A stretch of DNA of 42,977 nucleotides from JANMDR01 sp031376425 (GCA_031376425.1 JANMDR010000077.1:1-42977); one strand, 5' to 3'; shown: positions 25,490 through 34,517, numbered from the stretch's first letter. The notes: a model not told the origin generated them from the sequence alone. Numbers and translations: made by a program.

Positions 25490-26805
25490 CGAGTCCTGCT
25501 GCAAATTATCCCAGTCAGCGCACCGCGTGGACTGTCTGGGGTTTGGGTGCGGCACTTTATTTTGTGGCGTTCTATCTGCGCGTGGCACCTGCAGTATTAA
25601 CGAATGAGCTCACAACTGAATTTGCGCTCACTGCCGCAGCACTCGGCAATTTATCCGCCTTTTATTTTTATAGCTATGTGGCTATGCAAATACCCACGGG
25701 CATTCTGGCTGATACCTTGGGGCCGCGTAAATTACTCACCATTGGTTGCGCTGTTGCAGCGCTCGGGACCTTGGTATTTGCGGTGGCACCGACAGCATGG
25801 TGGGCAAATAGCGGGCGCTTATTAATTGGTGCTTCGGTTGGTGTGGCCTTTGTAGCAATGTTAAAGCTTGCCAGCCGCTGGATGCCACCTAAACAATTTG
25901 CGCTTACGTCAGGAGTGGCGCTTGCCACCGGCGTATTGGGTGCTGTGTGTGCAGGCGTGCCGTTGCGCTGGCTAACCGATGCATTTGGCTGGCGCGCAAC
26001 AATGATGGGATCAGCGGCGCTGACCTTACTGCTTGCTGCGGCCACATGGCTTATCGTGCGTGATGACCCAACTGAGCGCGGCTATTTAAGTTACGCGCGG
26101 CAAAAATTCGAAGGAGCAGCGTTGCTAGCTGGAGATAGCCTATTATCGGGAATCGCCAAGGTGTTGAAGTTTAAAAATACTTGGCTGCTATTTCTAATAC
26201 CGGGCTGTATTTCTGGTTTAGTCCTCAGTTTTGCGGGGCTGTGGGGTGTGCCATTTTTAACGGCACACTATGGCAAAAGCCCAGCGGAAGCGGCCACTTT
26301 ATGCTCGTTTATGATGGTGGCGTGGGCAGCCGGTAGCCTGTGCTTTGGTGCGGCTTCCGATCGTTTAGGCCAGCGCAAACCGTTATTTTTAATAGGCATT
26401 GTTGTTAGCAGCTTATTTTTTGCGGTGTTAATTTACGTGCCCAATTTATCCACGTTCTGGTTGTGGGCAGTCATCGGTGCAACCGGTTTTAGTGCGGGCT
26501 GTTTTATCGTCACTTTTGCCTTTGCCAAAGAATCGGTGCCAGTAGCGTATGCGGGCACGGTATCGGGGGTATCAAACATGGGCGTGATTCAAGGGCCAAT
26601 GTACACGCAGCCCTTAGTAGGTTGGCTGCTCGATATTTCTAATGACGCAACTGTATTAACATTAGCAGGCGGGGCGAGTAAAAAAGTGTTTAGTTTTATC
26701 GCTTATCAAAATGCATTTCGTTGGATATTGCTATGGTGCGCTATTTCGTTTGTTTTGTTATTGTTCACGCGCGAAACCCATTGCAAACAGTTGGCAGCGG
26801 AGTAG
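25486..26805 (+). CDS. MFS transporter
   Basis: Inner-membrane transporter of 439 residues with about twelve hydrophobic helices. The MFS loop motif between helices 2 and 3 appears as GILADTLGPRKLL, with a matching ASDRLGQRKPLF in the second half. The substrate is not evident; proteins with this AFYLRVAPAVLTNEL opening are usually annotated only as MFS transporters. It is coupled by ATGA overlap to the DUF2834 gene, so the rhodanese, DUF2834 and transporter probably act together, though no common substrate is known. Its stop is 5 bp from the convergent efflux gene, with no terminator between. Confidence 0.85.
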   Translation: MTSPAANYPSQRTAWTVWGLGAALYFVAFYLRVAPAVLTNELTTEFALTAAALGNLSAFYFYSYVAMQIPTGILADTLGPRKLLTIGCAVAALGTLVFAVAPTAWWANSGRLLIGASVGVAFVAMLKLASRWMPPKQFALTSGVALATGVLGAVCAGVPLRWLTDAFGWRATMMGSAALTLLLAAATWLIVRDDPTERGYLSYARQKFEGAALLAGDSLLSGIAKVLKFKNTWLLFLIPGCISGLVLSFAGLWGVPFLTAHYGKSPAEAATLCSFMMVAWAAGSLCFGAASDRLGQRKPLFLIGIVVSSLFFAVLIYVPNLSTFWLWAVIGATGFSAGCFIVTFAFAKESVPVAYAGTVSGVSNMGVIQGPMYTQPLVGWLLDISNDATVLTLAGGASKKVFSFIAYQNAFRWILLWCAISFVLLLFTRETHCKQLAAE

Positions 26806-26810
26806 ACGCT

Positions 26811-28055
26811 CTAAATGGGGGTTGCGTCAAGAGTACGCATTTTTTGCGAAGCCACCCAGCATACGCAACCCGCGCCCACCAGTGCCAGCATTGAAAACGC
26901 CATCCAAGCCGCAGAGTGATAAACCAGCGGCGAGATAATTCCCGCCACCACCACATTTACAGCGGCTGACACAAAACTTTGTAGTGATGCTGCCATGCCG
27001 CGCCTTGTGGGGAACATATCTAAAACACGAATAGAGAGCGCAGTTGAAGTCAGTGAGCTACCAATGGCATACAGAAAAATTGGTGCCATTGCCCAAGGCA
27101 CGGAAGGCGTTATGGTCGCGTTATAAAGCATGTTTAGCGCAGCTGCGCTCAACATAATTTGATAACCGGTATTAATGGTTTTGGTGGTATTCCATTTGCC
27201 AGCTACCCGTCCGGAAATAGTGGCTCCCGCCATAACGCCAAGAATACCCGGAATGAATAAATACGCGAATTGTGTGGGTAATAATTTTAAGGTTTCGGGC
27301 AAATAAACTGGTGCCGACATAAAGTATAAAAAGAAACCGTTAAAGTTTAACCCCATCGCAAGTGACAATAAGATGAACGGTATATTCATGCCCACCTCAC
27401 GATAGCCTGCAAACAAAGCGCGTGGGCGAAATGATTGCCGTGCGCTAAGCGGTAAGGTTTCGTGCAGGGTATAGGCGCTAGAAATTAGCAATAATGCGGT
27501 AAACCCCGTCAATAGCCAAAAGATAGATTGCCAACCAAACCATACAAAAAAGTAGCCGCCAATAATGGGCGCGATGGCGGGTGCTATCCCAAACCATAGT
27601 GTAACCATTGCCATGAGTCTCTGGGCATCAGCACCTGCATATAAATCACGAATCATCGCCCGACCCACCACCATACCTGCTCCAACAGAAAGGCCCTGTA
27701 ACGCTCTAAAAAACAATAGCTGCGTTAATGTGGTGGAAAGTGCGCAACCGGCCGAGCCGATACAGAAGAAAACTAAGCCCAAAAGAATCACAGGCTTGCG
27801 GCCAAATGCATCCGATAGCGCACCGTGAAATAACATCATCACCGCAAAGCCCGCTAGATAAACCGACAGCGTTTGTTGCATTTGCAGTGGCGTAACTTGG
27901 AGTTGCTGACCCATGCCAGCAAAGGCGGGAATATAGGTGTCGATGGCGAAGGGCCCTAACATACCTAGGGCAGCCAGCATGAGCGCGAGCACCCATTTTG
28001 GGGTGTCGTGGTGCAGATGCGGTGTGGGTGCTGCGTGCGGCATGGGTAATGACAT
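26811..28055 (-). CDS. Bcr/CflA family drug:H+ antiporter
   Basis: MFS efflux protein of 414 residues. GPFAIDTYIPAFAGMGQQL and VQxxLSVYLAGFA-like segments near the N-terminus are characteristic of the Bcr/CflA group; GALSDAFGRKPVIL is the MFS loop motif, and GAGMVVGRAMIRDLY lies in helix 5 of this subfamily. It should export small hydrophobic compounds or sulfonamide-type drugs using the proton gradient; actual substrates are unknown. Its ATG overlaps the stop of the upstream PH-domain gene by one base (TAATG), so the two are translated together. Confidence 0.88.
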   Translation of the reverse strand: MSLPMPHAAPTPHLHHDTPKWVLALMLAALGMLGPFAIDTYIPAFAGMGQQLQVTPLQMQQTLSVYLAGFAVMMLFHGALSDAFGRKPVILLGLVFFCIGSAGCALSTTLTQLLFFRALQGLSVGAGMVVGRAMIRDLYAGADAQRLMAMVTLWFGIAPAIAPIIGGYFFVWFGWQSIFWLLTGFTALLLISSAYTLHETLPLSARQSFRPRALFAGYREVGMNIPFILLSLAMGLNFNGFFLYFMSAPVYLPETLKLLPTQFAYLFIPGILGVMAGATISGRVAGKWNTTKTINTGYQIMLSAAALNMLYNATITPSVPWAMAPIFLYAIGSSLTSTALSIRVLDMFPTRRGMAASLQSFVSAAVNVVVAGIISPLVYHSAAWMAFSMLALVGAGCVCWVASQKMRTLDATPI

Positions 28056-28597
28056 TAAGGGTTGCTTTTACTGTTCATAGTGCTGTTAAGCGTTACCAAT
28101 AGGGCTTCTATACGCTTCAAGGTGGCTAATGATTCGGCGGTGTTGGCCTCATTTAGTGATGCTGCAGCTTGGGTACGCATGGGGTTGCGGAGCTTGTCGC
28201 GAGCGTCTAAAATTTTGGCACGAAAATCATGCGCGTCAACAATGCCGGTCAATTCCATATTGGCGTGATGCATATTTGAAGCGCCTGCGGTTTCAAACTT
28301 CAATACGCTCAAATTAAACTGCCGCAAAATAGGACCCTCCACAAAGGTAGCGTCCTGAATATTTTCAAGCGGAATGGTTTTTTCAACCTGTACCAAAATG
28401 CCTTTGCGAAAGCGCAGGGATTTATCGGTAAGTACGCAATCCAGTTTTTTAAAATAATGCTTTGACCACCATTGCCCCACACCGCAAAACCAGATAAGCG
28501 CAACCGGAATACCAACAATAGTGGTGAACATTACCAAGCCGATAGTGATCGTAAGGTAGGGCTTGATGAGCGGATTAAAGCTCGCTTTATTTTCCAT
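28055..28597 (-). CDS. Bacterial PH-domain membrane protein
   Basis: Protein of 180 residues. A hydrophobic hairpin (about 13-40) is followed by a bacterial pleckstrin-homology-like domain of the YdbS type: LTDKSLRFRKGILVQVEKTIPLENIQDATFVEGPILRQF, a pattern in which a strand is followed by IPLxxIQD. A helical tail ends the protein. The family is membrane-associated and of unclear function. Coupled by a one-base overlap to the Bcr-type efflux gene. Confidence 0.8.
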   Translation of the reverse strand: MENKASFNPLIKPYLTITIGLVMFTTIVGIPVALIWFCGVGQWWSKHYFKKLDCVLTDKSLRFRKGILVQVEKTIPLENIQDATFVEGPILRQFNLSVLKFETAGASNMHHANMELTGIVDAHDFRAKILDARDKLRNPMRTQAAASLNEANTAESLATLKRIEALLVTLNSTMNSKSNP

Positions 28598-28686
28598 AAA
28601 TTGCTTTTAATAATACAGGGTAAGTAGTATACCGAAACCCAAGTGCGGAACCGTAAATACAGTAATGACCACAATATAATAGCGCT

Positions 28687-29304
28687 ATGCATGCCTCACT
28701 AGCCTTGCCAATTTTGTACACTTTTCGTCGTTGCCCTTATGCAATGCGCGCCCGTATGGCTATCGCCGTTGCGGGGGTTGCGGTGACTCAGGTGGAGGTC
28801 GTGTTAAGTGCAAAGCCTGAGGCCATGCTGCGTCTATCGCCTAAAGGTACGGTGCCAGTTTTGGTACTTAGCGATAATACGGTATTGGAGCAAAGTTTGG
28901 CGATTATGCAATGGGCGTTAATGCGGTCTGATCCTGAAAATTGGTTGCGTGATAATGCATTGATGTCCCCGCTAATTACTTTGAACGACGGTGATTTTAA
29001 AGCGTGTTTAGATAAATATAAATACGCAAATCGTTATCCCGAACTACCGCTGGCAGCACATCGAGAAAACGCGTTTAAGTATTTAAAACTATTCGCTGAA
29101 CCGTTGCGTAAGCAACCCTATCTGCAAGGCAATGCCCTATCAGCCACTGATATCGCCATCATGCCCTTCGTGCGTCAATGCGCACAGGTAGATCGTGAAT
29201 GGTTTAATAATATGGCTGAAAATGGCCTAAATACATGGCTTTGTGGGATTGAGAAATCTACGTTACTTACGCAAATAATGGCTAAAAACTACAGTTCATT
29301 ATAA
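28687..29304 (+). CDS. Glutathione S-transferase-like protein
   Basis: Cytosolic protein of 205 residues with the thioredoxin-fold N-terminal domain of GSTs: YTFRRCPYAMRARMA (11-25), with Cys16-Pro17-Tyr18 as in Cys-type GSTs and glutaredoxins, GTVPVL (54-59; the cis-Pro) and EQSLAIMQW (68-76). The C-terminal helical domain holds a LSATDIAIMPFVRQ segment, the usual GST Asp-containing helix cap. The Cys suggests thiol-transferase or dehydroascorbate-reductase-like chemistry rather than classical conjugation. It is a single gene divergent from the PH-domain gene. Confidence 0.85.
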   Translation: MHASLALPILYTFRRCPYAMRARMAIAVAGVAVTQVEVVLSAKPEAMLRLSPKGTVPVLVLSDNTVLEQSLAIMQWALMRSDPENWLRDNALMSPLITLNDGDFKACLDKYKYANRYPELPLAAHRENAFKYLKLFAEPLRKQPYLQGNALSATDIAIMPFVRQCAQVDREWFNNMAENGLNTWLCGIEKSTLLTQIMAKNYSSL

Positions 29305-29790
29305 TGCAGTAACGCATGGGCAAGGTGCGCTGGATACCTACGGAACCGCCACGCAGCAAGTACACGGATAAAGGCGCGATTAGGGTTTGCTGCCAGCGGT
29401 GTATCAAAGCGGGTTTTGGAGTGGTTAATAGCCACTGAAGATGAGTGCAATAGGGCGCGCACAGGCCGCTAGTATTCGCGTTTCAAGGGTGAGCAACGCC
29501 TTTTTTGCTCATCATCGGTGATTGGGTATTGATGCTCTGAGATAAATATTTGATTGACGTAAGTTGCGACGCGCATAGTTGTCCATCTTTGCGACCCGCA
29601 CTCAGCGATGGCCGCAATAGATCGTGCTTGCGGTTGAATTTAGAGGTTGTAAAAAGCGACTTGCTGGGACTAATTGCGTGTCTCGTCACTGTCACGACAA
29701 AGAAATCTGACACTTTTAATAGCTGCACCCCCTGTAAAACTGGTGAGTGGAGAGCATGTAAATCTGTGATGAATCTATCCACGAACTAGG
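29305..29790. other. Gap between GST and two-gene module
   Basis: About 490 bp without a gene I can support. Overlapping frames of 99 (minus) and 79 (plus) codons occur but neither shows a recognisable domain, and ribosome sites are poor. A 40-codon frame starting near 29316 is also unconvincing. No repeat, tRNA or terminator is evident. Confidence 0.4.
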
Positions 29791-30537
29791 TTACTGATGG
29801 AATTGTGCGTAAAAGGTGACCTTCAGGAGCGCTGCCTTTTTGCACGAGTCCTCGGCACAACTTATTGCACGACTCTTTGAGGAAGAGTTGGAAATCAATC
29901 GCGCTAAGTGTTTCCCAAGTTCGTCGGCATGGGTCGTCGAATCAGTATTAGCTTCTGCTCCAGCAAGCGAGTTTATCTGCTCGTCGTGTTTGATGTGTGG
30001 TAAATAAAATCTTGACGGACGCGATCCAAGTAACATGAGAATGCGCGGCTTTAGTTGCTTATACTCGACTGCGGTAAGTACTTCACCCCAAAAGCGAAGG
30101 AAAGCTATGAGCGCAACATCAGGGAATTCGGTATCTAAACAAATACGAACCGATTCGACACTTTCATCCATAACGACTTTGGTTTGTGCAGAAAACCAAC
30201 TATTTCTATGCTGGTCTTCCGTCACCCCCATGGATATTAGATCTGTAACAAGGTCTTCTCGATGCGATGGCACTTCCCCGGTTGGAGGCCATCCTGAGTC
30301 AGGGTATTCCTCTTGGATGATTTGTCGAATAGTCGGCTTAATTGTGATTGATAGTGGCGATAGTCTATTTTGTATGATGTCGTAAACTGGAGTGAAACAA
30401 TACGATACCCATTCGCGTTGGAGCAAAATCTCATAGAAAGTTGCACGGTCTAATTCCAGCGGTTCAAGTTTTTGGATTGCCTCGCACACTTCGAGCTGCA
30501 GGACGTTTTCGGTCTGATCAAGTCTGTTAATCAACAT
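29791..30537 (-). CDS. Unknown soluble protein of the two-gene module
   Basis: Protein of 248 residues with no signal peptide or membrane segment and no motif I recognise. The N-terminal half is acidic and helical (LEVCEAIQKLEPLELDRATF); the middle contains aromatic-rich segments; the C-terminus is Ser/Lys-rich with two Cys. Its start lies inside the end of the upstream membrane protein gene (11-bp overlap), so the two are translationally coupled. Base use is more AT-rich than in neighbouring housekeeping genes, which suggests acquisition. No function assigned. Confidence 0.65.
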   Translation of the reverse strand: MLINRLDQTENVLQLEVCEAIQKLEPLELDRATFYEILLQREWVSYCFTPVYDIIQNRLSPLSITIKPTIRQIIQEEYPDSGWPPTGEVPSHREDLVTDLISMGVTEDQHRNSWFSAQTKVVMDESVESVRICLDTEFPDVALIAFLRFWGEVLTAVEYKQLKPRILMLLGSRPSRFYLPHIKHDEQINSLAGAEANTDSTTHADELGKHLARLISNSSSKSRAISCAEDSCKKAALLKVTFYAQFHQ

Positions 30538-31294
30538 GCGAACTCCTCATATCGGAAAGTTGACGTCGCCAATCACCACCCAGATTGAGTGGCTCGTGCG
30601 CTCTTATCCAGAGAGTATCAAATTGGTGGATGAAATCGCTAAACATCGGATGGCTATCTTTTAGGCTAAGTTGTGGACCATTCACAGCGAGATCATCAAT
30701 GATGAAATAGCCAATAGAGGCTTCGGCGTCAGTTGAATATAACGAGAACGGCACCCAAAGGTCGCACACGCAAATTTTGATATTCGATTCGGAACCACTG
30801 TATCTATGCACTGCGAGTTCGAATGCTTCAATCGTGGAAAAGATTTGCTGTCTAACGTGCCTGTCACGAGCTAATAGTGTTGCTTCTCTAAACTTTACAA
30901 CTTTGCAGTAGGGATTGAGCAAAAGAATCTGAACTTTGGTTCCCCGCGCCGCCGCTTTAGTGATCATTTCTGCAATGCGCTGAGGGTGCGGTAAGAAAGT
31001 ATTCAATAATCGTATCTCCTTACAGCTTTCAACGCTTTTTTGAAAAGATCCTATGCTTAGTCCAGCGGATAATCGTGCTTTTTGCCACCATACAATAGCC
31101 GCTGATAAAATCATTGCGATTATCGCGAAAGTGCACAATGCTATAAGTAGCCAGATGGGTACTGCGATAATTTTAGCGCCTGTATTTGCTATAAGCGTGT
31201 AAATATTTCCGAGAATGAATGCAACTGCACCAACTAGGGCGCTGGCAGCTACATGAGAAATTAAATCCGTTCTTGAAATGCGCAAGGAAGTCAT
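30527..31294 (-). CDS. Two-TM protein with phospholipase-D-like region
   Basis: Protein of 255 residues. Two long hydrophobic helices (about 16-37 and 44-70) anchor it; the rest is cytoplasmic or periplasmic. Residues 92-140 contain EIRLLNTFLPHPQRIAEMI and AARGTKVQILLLNP, a strand-helix-strand pattern seen in the phospholipase-D-like superfamily and in DUF5919-type domains. No HKD motif is visible, so catalysis of the classical kind is unlikely. It may sense or bind rather than cut (inference). It is the first gene of an overlapping pair with the unknown protein at 29791. Confidence 0.65.
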   Translation of the reverse strand: MTSLRISRTDLISHVAASALVGAVAFILGNIYTLIANTGAKIIAVPIWLLIALCTFAIIAMILSAAIVWWQKARLSAGLSIGSFQKSVESCKEIRLLNTFLPHPQRIAEMITKAAARGTKVQILLLNPYCKVVKFREATLLARDRHVRQQIFSTIEAFELAVHRYSGSESNIKICVCDLWVPFSLYSTDAEASIGYFIIDDLAVNGPQLSLKDSHPMFSDFIHQFDTLWIRAHEPLNLGGDWRRQLSDMRSSHVD

Positions 31295-31726
31295 ATAAAC
31301 GAGATGTAGTTTGCGTTTTGGGCGAGGTCGTTACTTTTGCAGGGAGCTCATCTACTTTTTAGGAAGTGCCAAGGCTATTTGATGAAAAATCTTAAATACG
31401 TAGGAGTACGTGCGGCAACTAGAAGCAATGTAGCTACGTGGGAATATTTTTACTAGCCGCTTACTTAGCGAACTTTATGCAAAAAATTCACTAACTATAG
31501 CATAGCCTAAGCAGAGAAAAAGCTGTATTTGCTGAAGTTTCTAAGTTTCTCGTTTGCAGATATCGACGGCCGTACCCAACGGACGCTGGATTGTTATCTT
31601 TGTTGTCAGTGGCTGCGCCTAATAATTCGAGAGTTTGCAGGGGCAAAGGTTTGCCTCGATACACTTTAACACTTACCCAGAAGACACCCTGCAAAAGGGT
31701 GCCTCCAAGGCATTTAAAACTACAAC
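31295..31726. other. Gap downstream of the small membrane protein gene
   Basis: About 430 bp without a supported gene. CACCCT and AGGGTG, near 31684-31700, could form a weak hairpin behind the small membrane protein gene (minus strand), but no T-run follows. A 67-codon minus-strand frame at 31491-31694 has no recognisable features. Confidence 0.4.
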
Positions 31727-31984
31727 TTAACCTAACAATATTGCTGGAATCACGCTAATGACACTGCCGGTATTGCCCGTGCTAGCGCCAAAGGCGTTCC
31801 ACAAAGCTGCGCCCACTCCGGCTACAATTAGCACGAGGGTGGTGGCGAGCGCGTGGCGTTTCAATAAATTTAGCGTCACGGGTTTGATATCGGTTAACGC
31901 GCCAGTCATATTAAATTCTGGGTACAGTTCAAGGTGTAACTGATTACGCGCAATAATGCGGTTGACGGTGTTTTGCGTATTCAT
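31727..31984 (-). CDS. Small single-helix membrane protein divergent from the AraC gene
   Basis: Protein of 85 residues with a polar N-terminal half and one hydrophobic helix, ATTLVLIVAGVGAALWNAFG, followed by a Gly/Ser/Ile-rich hydrophobic tail ending ILLG. Start chosen at the ATG at 31984 because AAGGA is six bases upstream; the frame is open to 32023, and another ATG at 31990 is too close to that site. Divergent from the AraC regulator with three operator-like repeats between, so it is the likely target. No known family. Confidence 0.6.
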   Translation of the reverse strand: MNTQNTVNRIIARNQLHLELYPEFNMTGALTDIKPVTLNLLKRHALATTLVLIVAGVGAALWNAFGASTGNTGSVISVIPAILLG

Positions 31985-32058
31985 ATTCATATTCCTTTTC
32001 AAGTAGTGAACAATTTTGCTCACGAATGCAGTATGGGTATGGTTTTGTCATCTTTCTT

Positions 32059-32118
32059 GGATAAACTTGTCGTGTTGTTGAATAAACTGGCTATGCTATT
32101 GAATAAACCAGCTATATT
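32059..32118. promoter_or_regulatory. Three tandem 21-bp operator-like repeats
   Basis: Repeat units begin G(G/A)ATAAAC at 32059, 32080 and 32101, exactly 21 bp apart (two helical turns). Unit 2 reads GAATAAACTGGCTATGCTATT-like and unit 3 GAATAAACCAGCTATATT-like; unit 1 is more diverged. They lie 29 bp before the AraC gene start. Direct repeats at two-turn spacing on one face of DNA are typical of AraC-family binding sites. Binding is inferred. Confidence 0.7.
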
Positions 32119-32146
32119 GTGATTTCGGGCACTATCGTTAAGGGCT

Positions 32147-32908
32147 ATGCAGACGCAAATACATTTATATCCTTGGGATGATCGTTTTCTGTATATTGGT
32201 CCAAGCATTGACACCGATATGCATCGCTTGCACGCTGCCGTATGGTATGCTGCGCTCGATGGGGTTATTCGCCTTGAATTGGCTGATGGCACCATCATTG
32301 AGGACCAAGTGGTGTTTGTGCCTTCCGATACCCCCCACGCCACTCAGCAGAAGGATTCTCCAGTAGCTGCGTTGTTCTGGGAGCCTGAAAGTGCAGCTTA
32401 TCGGCATATAGCCACACGGTTTGAAAATCAGGTGCGGCATTTTCCGTGTAAGTTTGAAGACCGCGAAAGTTTAACGCTGCTGTTTGCCCAAGGTGCGCGT
32501 TTGTATGAGGCTGAAGCCTTGATGGCGCGTATTTTCGATTTGCCCAATATGCGCCCGCCGCAATTGCCTGCCACCGATGCGCGTATTGACCTAGCCTTGG
32601 CGACCATTCGTGCGGCACCACAAGATTACGAAAGCATAGAAGCCTTAGCTGAAACTGTGCATCTATCGGCGTCGCGCTTTGCCCATGTTTTTAAAGATGT
32701 GGTGGGTGTACCAGTGCGCCGCTATGTGTTGTGGGCGAAGCTGCGCCGCGCGGTAGATTTTGCCATGAAGGGCGAATCACTCACCGCAGCGGCAATATCG
32801 GCGGGCTTCGCCGATTCTGCACATCTATCGCGCAGTTTTCGCAATTTATGCGGAATTGCGCCTGAGTTTTTATTCAGGAATCGTGAACGGCTAGTGGTTC
32901 ACGATTGA
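32147..32908 (+). CDS. AraC family transcriptional regulator
   Basis: Protein of 253 residues with an N-terminal cupin-like sensing region (about 15-100) and a C-terminal double helix-turn-helix domain (about 155-253). Recognised features are SIEALAETVHLSASRFAHVFKDVVGVPVRRYVLWAKLRRA for the first half and AAISAGFADSAHLSRSFRNLCGIAPEFL for the second. The inducing ligand is unknown. It is divergent from a small membrane protein gene, with tandem repeats between, and its last bases overlap the 3' end of the convergent RNA methyltransferase gene by 10 bp. Confidence 0.88.
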   Translation: MQTQIHLYPWDDRFLYIGPSIDTDMHRLHAAVWYAALDGVIRLELADGTIIEDQVVFVPSDTPHATQQKDSPVAALFWEPESAAYRHIATRFENQVRHFPCKFEDRESLTLLFAQGARLYEAEALMARIFDLPNMRPPQLPATDARIDLALATIRAAPQDYESIEALAETVHLSASRFAHVFKDVVGVPVRRYVLWAKLRRAVDFAMKGESLTAAAISAGFADSAHLSRSFRNLCGIAPEFLFRNRERLVVHD

Positions 32909-34071
32909 TCAGAACCAGTTTCTGGCTTGCGATTACTGCCCGCTACCAATTTATATTCATACAATCGACATTCTAATTTGCCGTTAAACAAGGGTGTTTT
33001 GCGACTTACACTTAAGCGCATTAGTTTCGGCAGCATGCCATCGGCGGTAAAAATATAGGCATTCCAGCCCGCAAACTTTTTCTTCAATACATCGCCTAAT
33101 TTTGGATAGAGCTCATTCAAATCGCTACTATCGCCAATACGAATGCCGTAGGGTGGATTGGTGATGAGTATGCCTTCTGCAGCCGGTGCAGATACTTCTA
33201 ACACGTTAGCTTGTTTCAGTGCTACGCACTCGTCTAGTCCGTTCTCAGCTAAATTTCGTTCGGCATCAGCTAACGCATAGCCGAATAAATCAGAGCCAAA
33301 AATTGGCAAGGGCTCGGGCGGAAGAACCTTGTTTTTGGCGGCTTCCCAGTAGGCTTGCCAGGCTTTATTATCGTAGCTATTGAGCTTTTCAAACGCAAAA
33401 GGGCGGTCTAATCCGGGTGCCATATTGAGCGACATTTGTGCGGCTTCAACTAAAAATGTGCCGCTACCGCACATGGGATCAAGCAAGGTCATACCAGGTT
33501 GCCAACCGGATAGCATTAAGATGCCAGCGGCTAAATTTTTCTTCAGTGGCGCTTCACCCGTATGTTCGCGCGAGCCGCGCTTAAATAAAGGCTCACCAGA
33601 TAAGTCTAGGTAGATGGTGGCGGTGGTGGCATCTAAAAAAGTGTGGATACGTACGTCCGGTTTACGGGCGTCTACGGAGGGGCGCTCGTCGTTGATCTGA
33701 CGAAAGCGATCGCACACGGCGTCTTTTACGCGCAAGGTAATAAAATCTAAGCTTTTAAGAGGGCATTTGGTGGCGTTAATTTCAACCTTAATCGTGCAGG
33801 AAATATCAAACTCTGCAGGCCAGTCGTGCGCTAATACGGCTTGATAAATATCGTCTTCTTTACGATATGAAAAACGTAGGCGCTGCCACAGCACACGGCT
33901 GGCAATTCGCGAATGCAGGTTAACCGCATAAGCTATCGGCAATGTTGCGCTAAAGCCCACACCAGCCTCAGTTTCGGTGATGTACTGCCCTCCTAGATTT
34001 TTAATTTCTAAGGCCAGCATACCGGCCAAGCCGCGTGGACAGGGGGCAAAAAAATGATCCAAAGTGCTCAT
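32899..34071 (-). CDS. Class I SAM-dependent RNA methyltransferase, RlmL-like
   Basis: Protein of 390 residues with an N-terminal THUMP-like region (about 1-160) and a Rossmann methyltransferase domain. SAM-binding motif I is DPMCGSGT (198-205); the catalytic motif NPPYG (305-309) is that of N2-guanine methyltransferases, so the target is probably a guanine base in 23S rRNA, as in the N-terminal half of E. coli RlmL. It lacks the second methyltransferase domain of that fused enzyme. Last gene of the kdsD-kdsC-hemJ operon, 23 bp downstream of hemJ. The exact target base is not determined here. Confidence 0.85.
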   Translation of the reverse strand: MSTLDHFFAPCPRGLAGMLALEIKNLGGQYITETEAGVGFSATLPIAYAVNLHSRIASRVLWQRLRFSYRKEDDIYQAVLAHDWPAEFDISCTIKVEINATKCPLKSLDFITLRVKDAVCDRFRQINDERPSVDARKPDVRIHTFLDATTATIYLDLSGEPLFKRGSREHTGEAPLKKNLAAGILMLSGWQPGMTLLDPMCGSGTFLVEAAQMSLNMAPGLDRPFAFEKLNSYDNKAWQAYWEAAKNKVLPPEPLPIFGSDLFGYALADAERNLAENGLDECVALKQANVLEVSAPAAEGILITNPPYGIRIGDSSDLNELYPKLGDVLKKKFAGWNAYIFTADGMLPKLMRLSVSRKTPLFNGKLECRLYEYKLVAGSNRKPETGSDQS

Positions 34072-34094
34072 GATTATATGTGCTTATTTTTGTA

Positions 34095-34511
34095 TTAAAA
34101 AGGTTTGACGACAACTAAAATAACAATAGCGATAAGCACTGGCAAGGTAGGGATTTCGTTTAGCCAACGATAAAAAACGTGGCTATGTCTATTGCGATCA
34201 TGTTTGAAATCGCGCATCAGGGCGAATAAATAAAAGTGTTGCAATACTAAGATACCGACCAAAGCCAGCTTGGCGTGCAGCCAGGCGCCGCGATAGCCAT
34301 ATCCCAGCCACAGCCAAGTGCCCAAGCCGAGCGTTAAAATCATGCACGGCGTCATGATGCCAAAAAACAATTTGCGCTCCATTATTTTAAAGCGCTCGAT
34401 GCCGATAGGGTCAGTTGCTTGTGCATGGTAAACAAATAGGCGCGGCAAATAGAAGAGTCCCGCAAACCATGCGACCATGAAAATAATATGGAATGATTTA
34501 ATGTAGAGCAT
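34095..34511 (-). CDS. hemJ: HemJ, protoporphyrinogen IX oxidase
   Basis: Four-helix membrane protein of 138 residues that oxidises protoporphyrinogen IX in haem synthesis, used by many proteobacteria lacking HemG or HemY. The family signature is clear: KSFHIIFMVAWFAGLFYLPRLF at the start, with His8, and YGYRGAWLHAKLALV in the middle, containing His and Lys conserved in HemJ. Length is normal. It lies 6 bp downstream of kdsC. No relation to lipopolysaccharide synthesis is implied by that position. Confidence 0.9.
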   Translation of the reverse strand: MLYIKSFHIIFMVAWFAGLFYLPRLFVYHAQATDPIGIERFKIMERKLFFGIMTPCMILTLGLGTWLWLGYGYRGAWLHAKLALVGILVLQHFYLFALMRDFKHDRNRHSHVFYRWLNEIPTLPVLIAIVILVVVKPF

Positions 34512-34517
34512 ATTGGC

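Noticed and set aside
29483..29789. Overlapping short frames in the gap after GST
   Set aside because: No domain, poor ribosome sites and mutual overlap on opposite strands; coding is unsupported.
31491..31694. A 67-codon minus-strand frame
   Set aside because: It has no recognisable features and no convincing start signal.
32059..32118. CRISPR-like interpretation of the 21-bp repeats
   Set aside because: There are only three imperfect units in direct contact with no spacers; position between divergent genes fits an operator.
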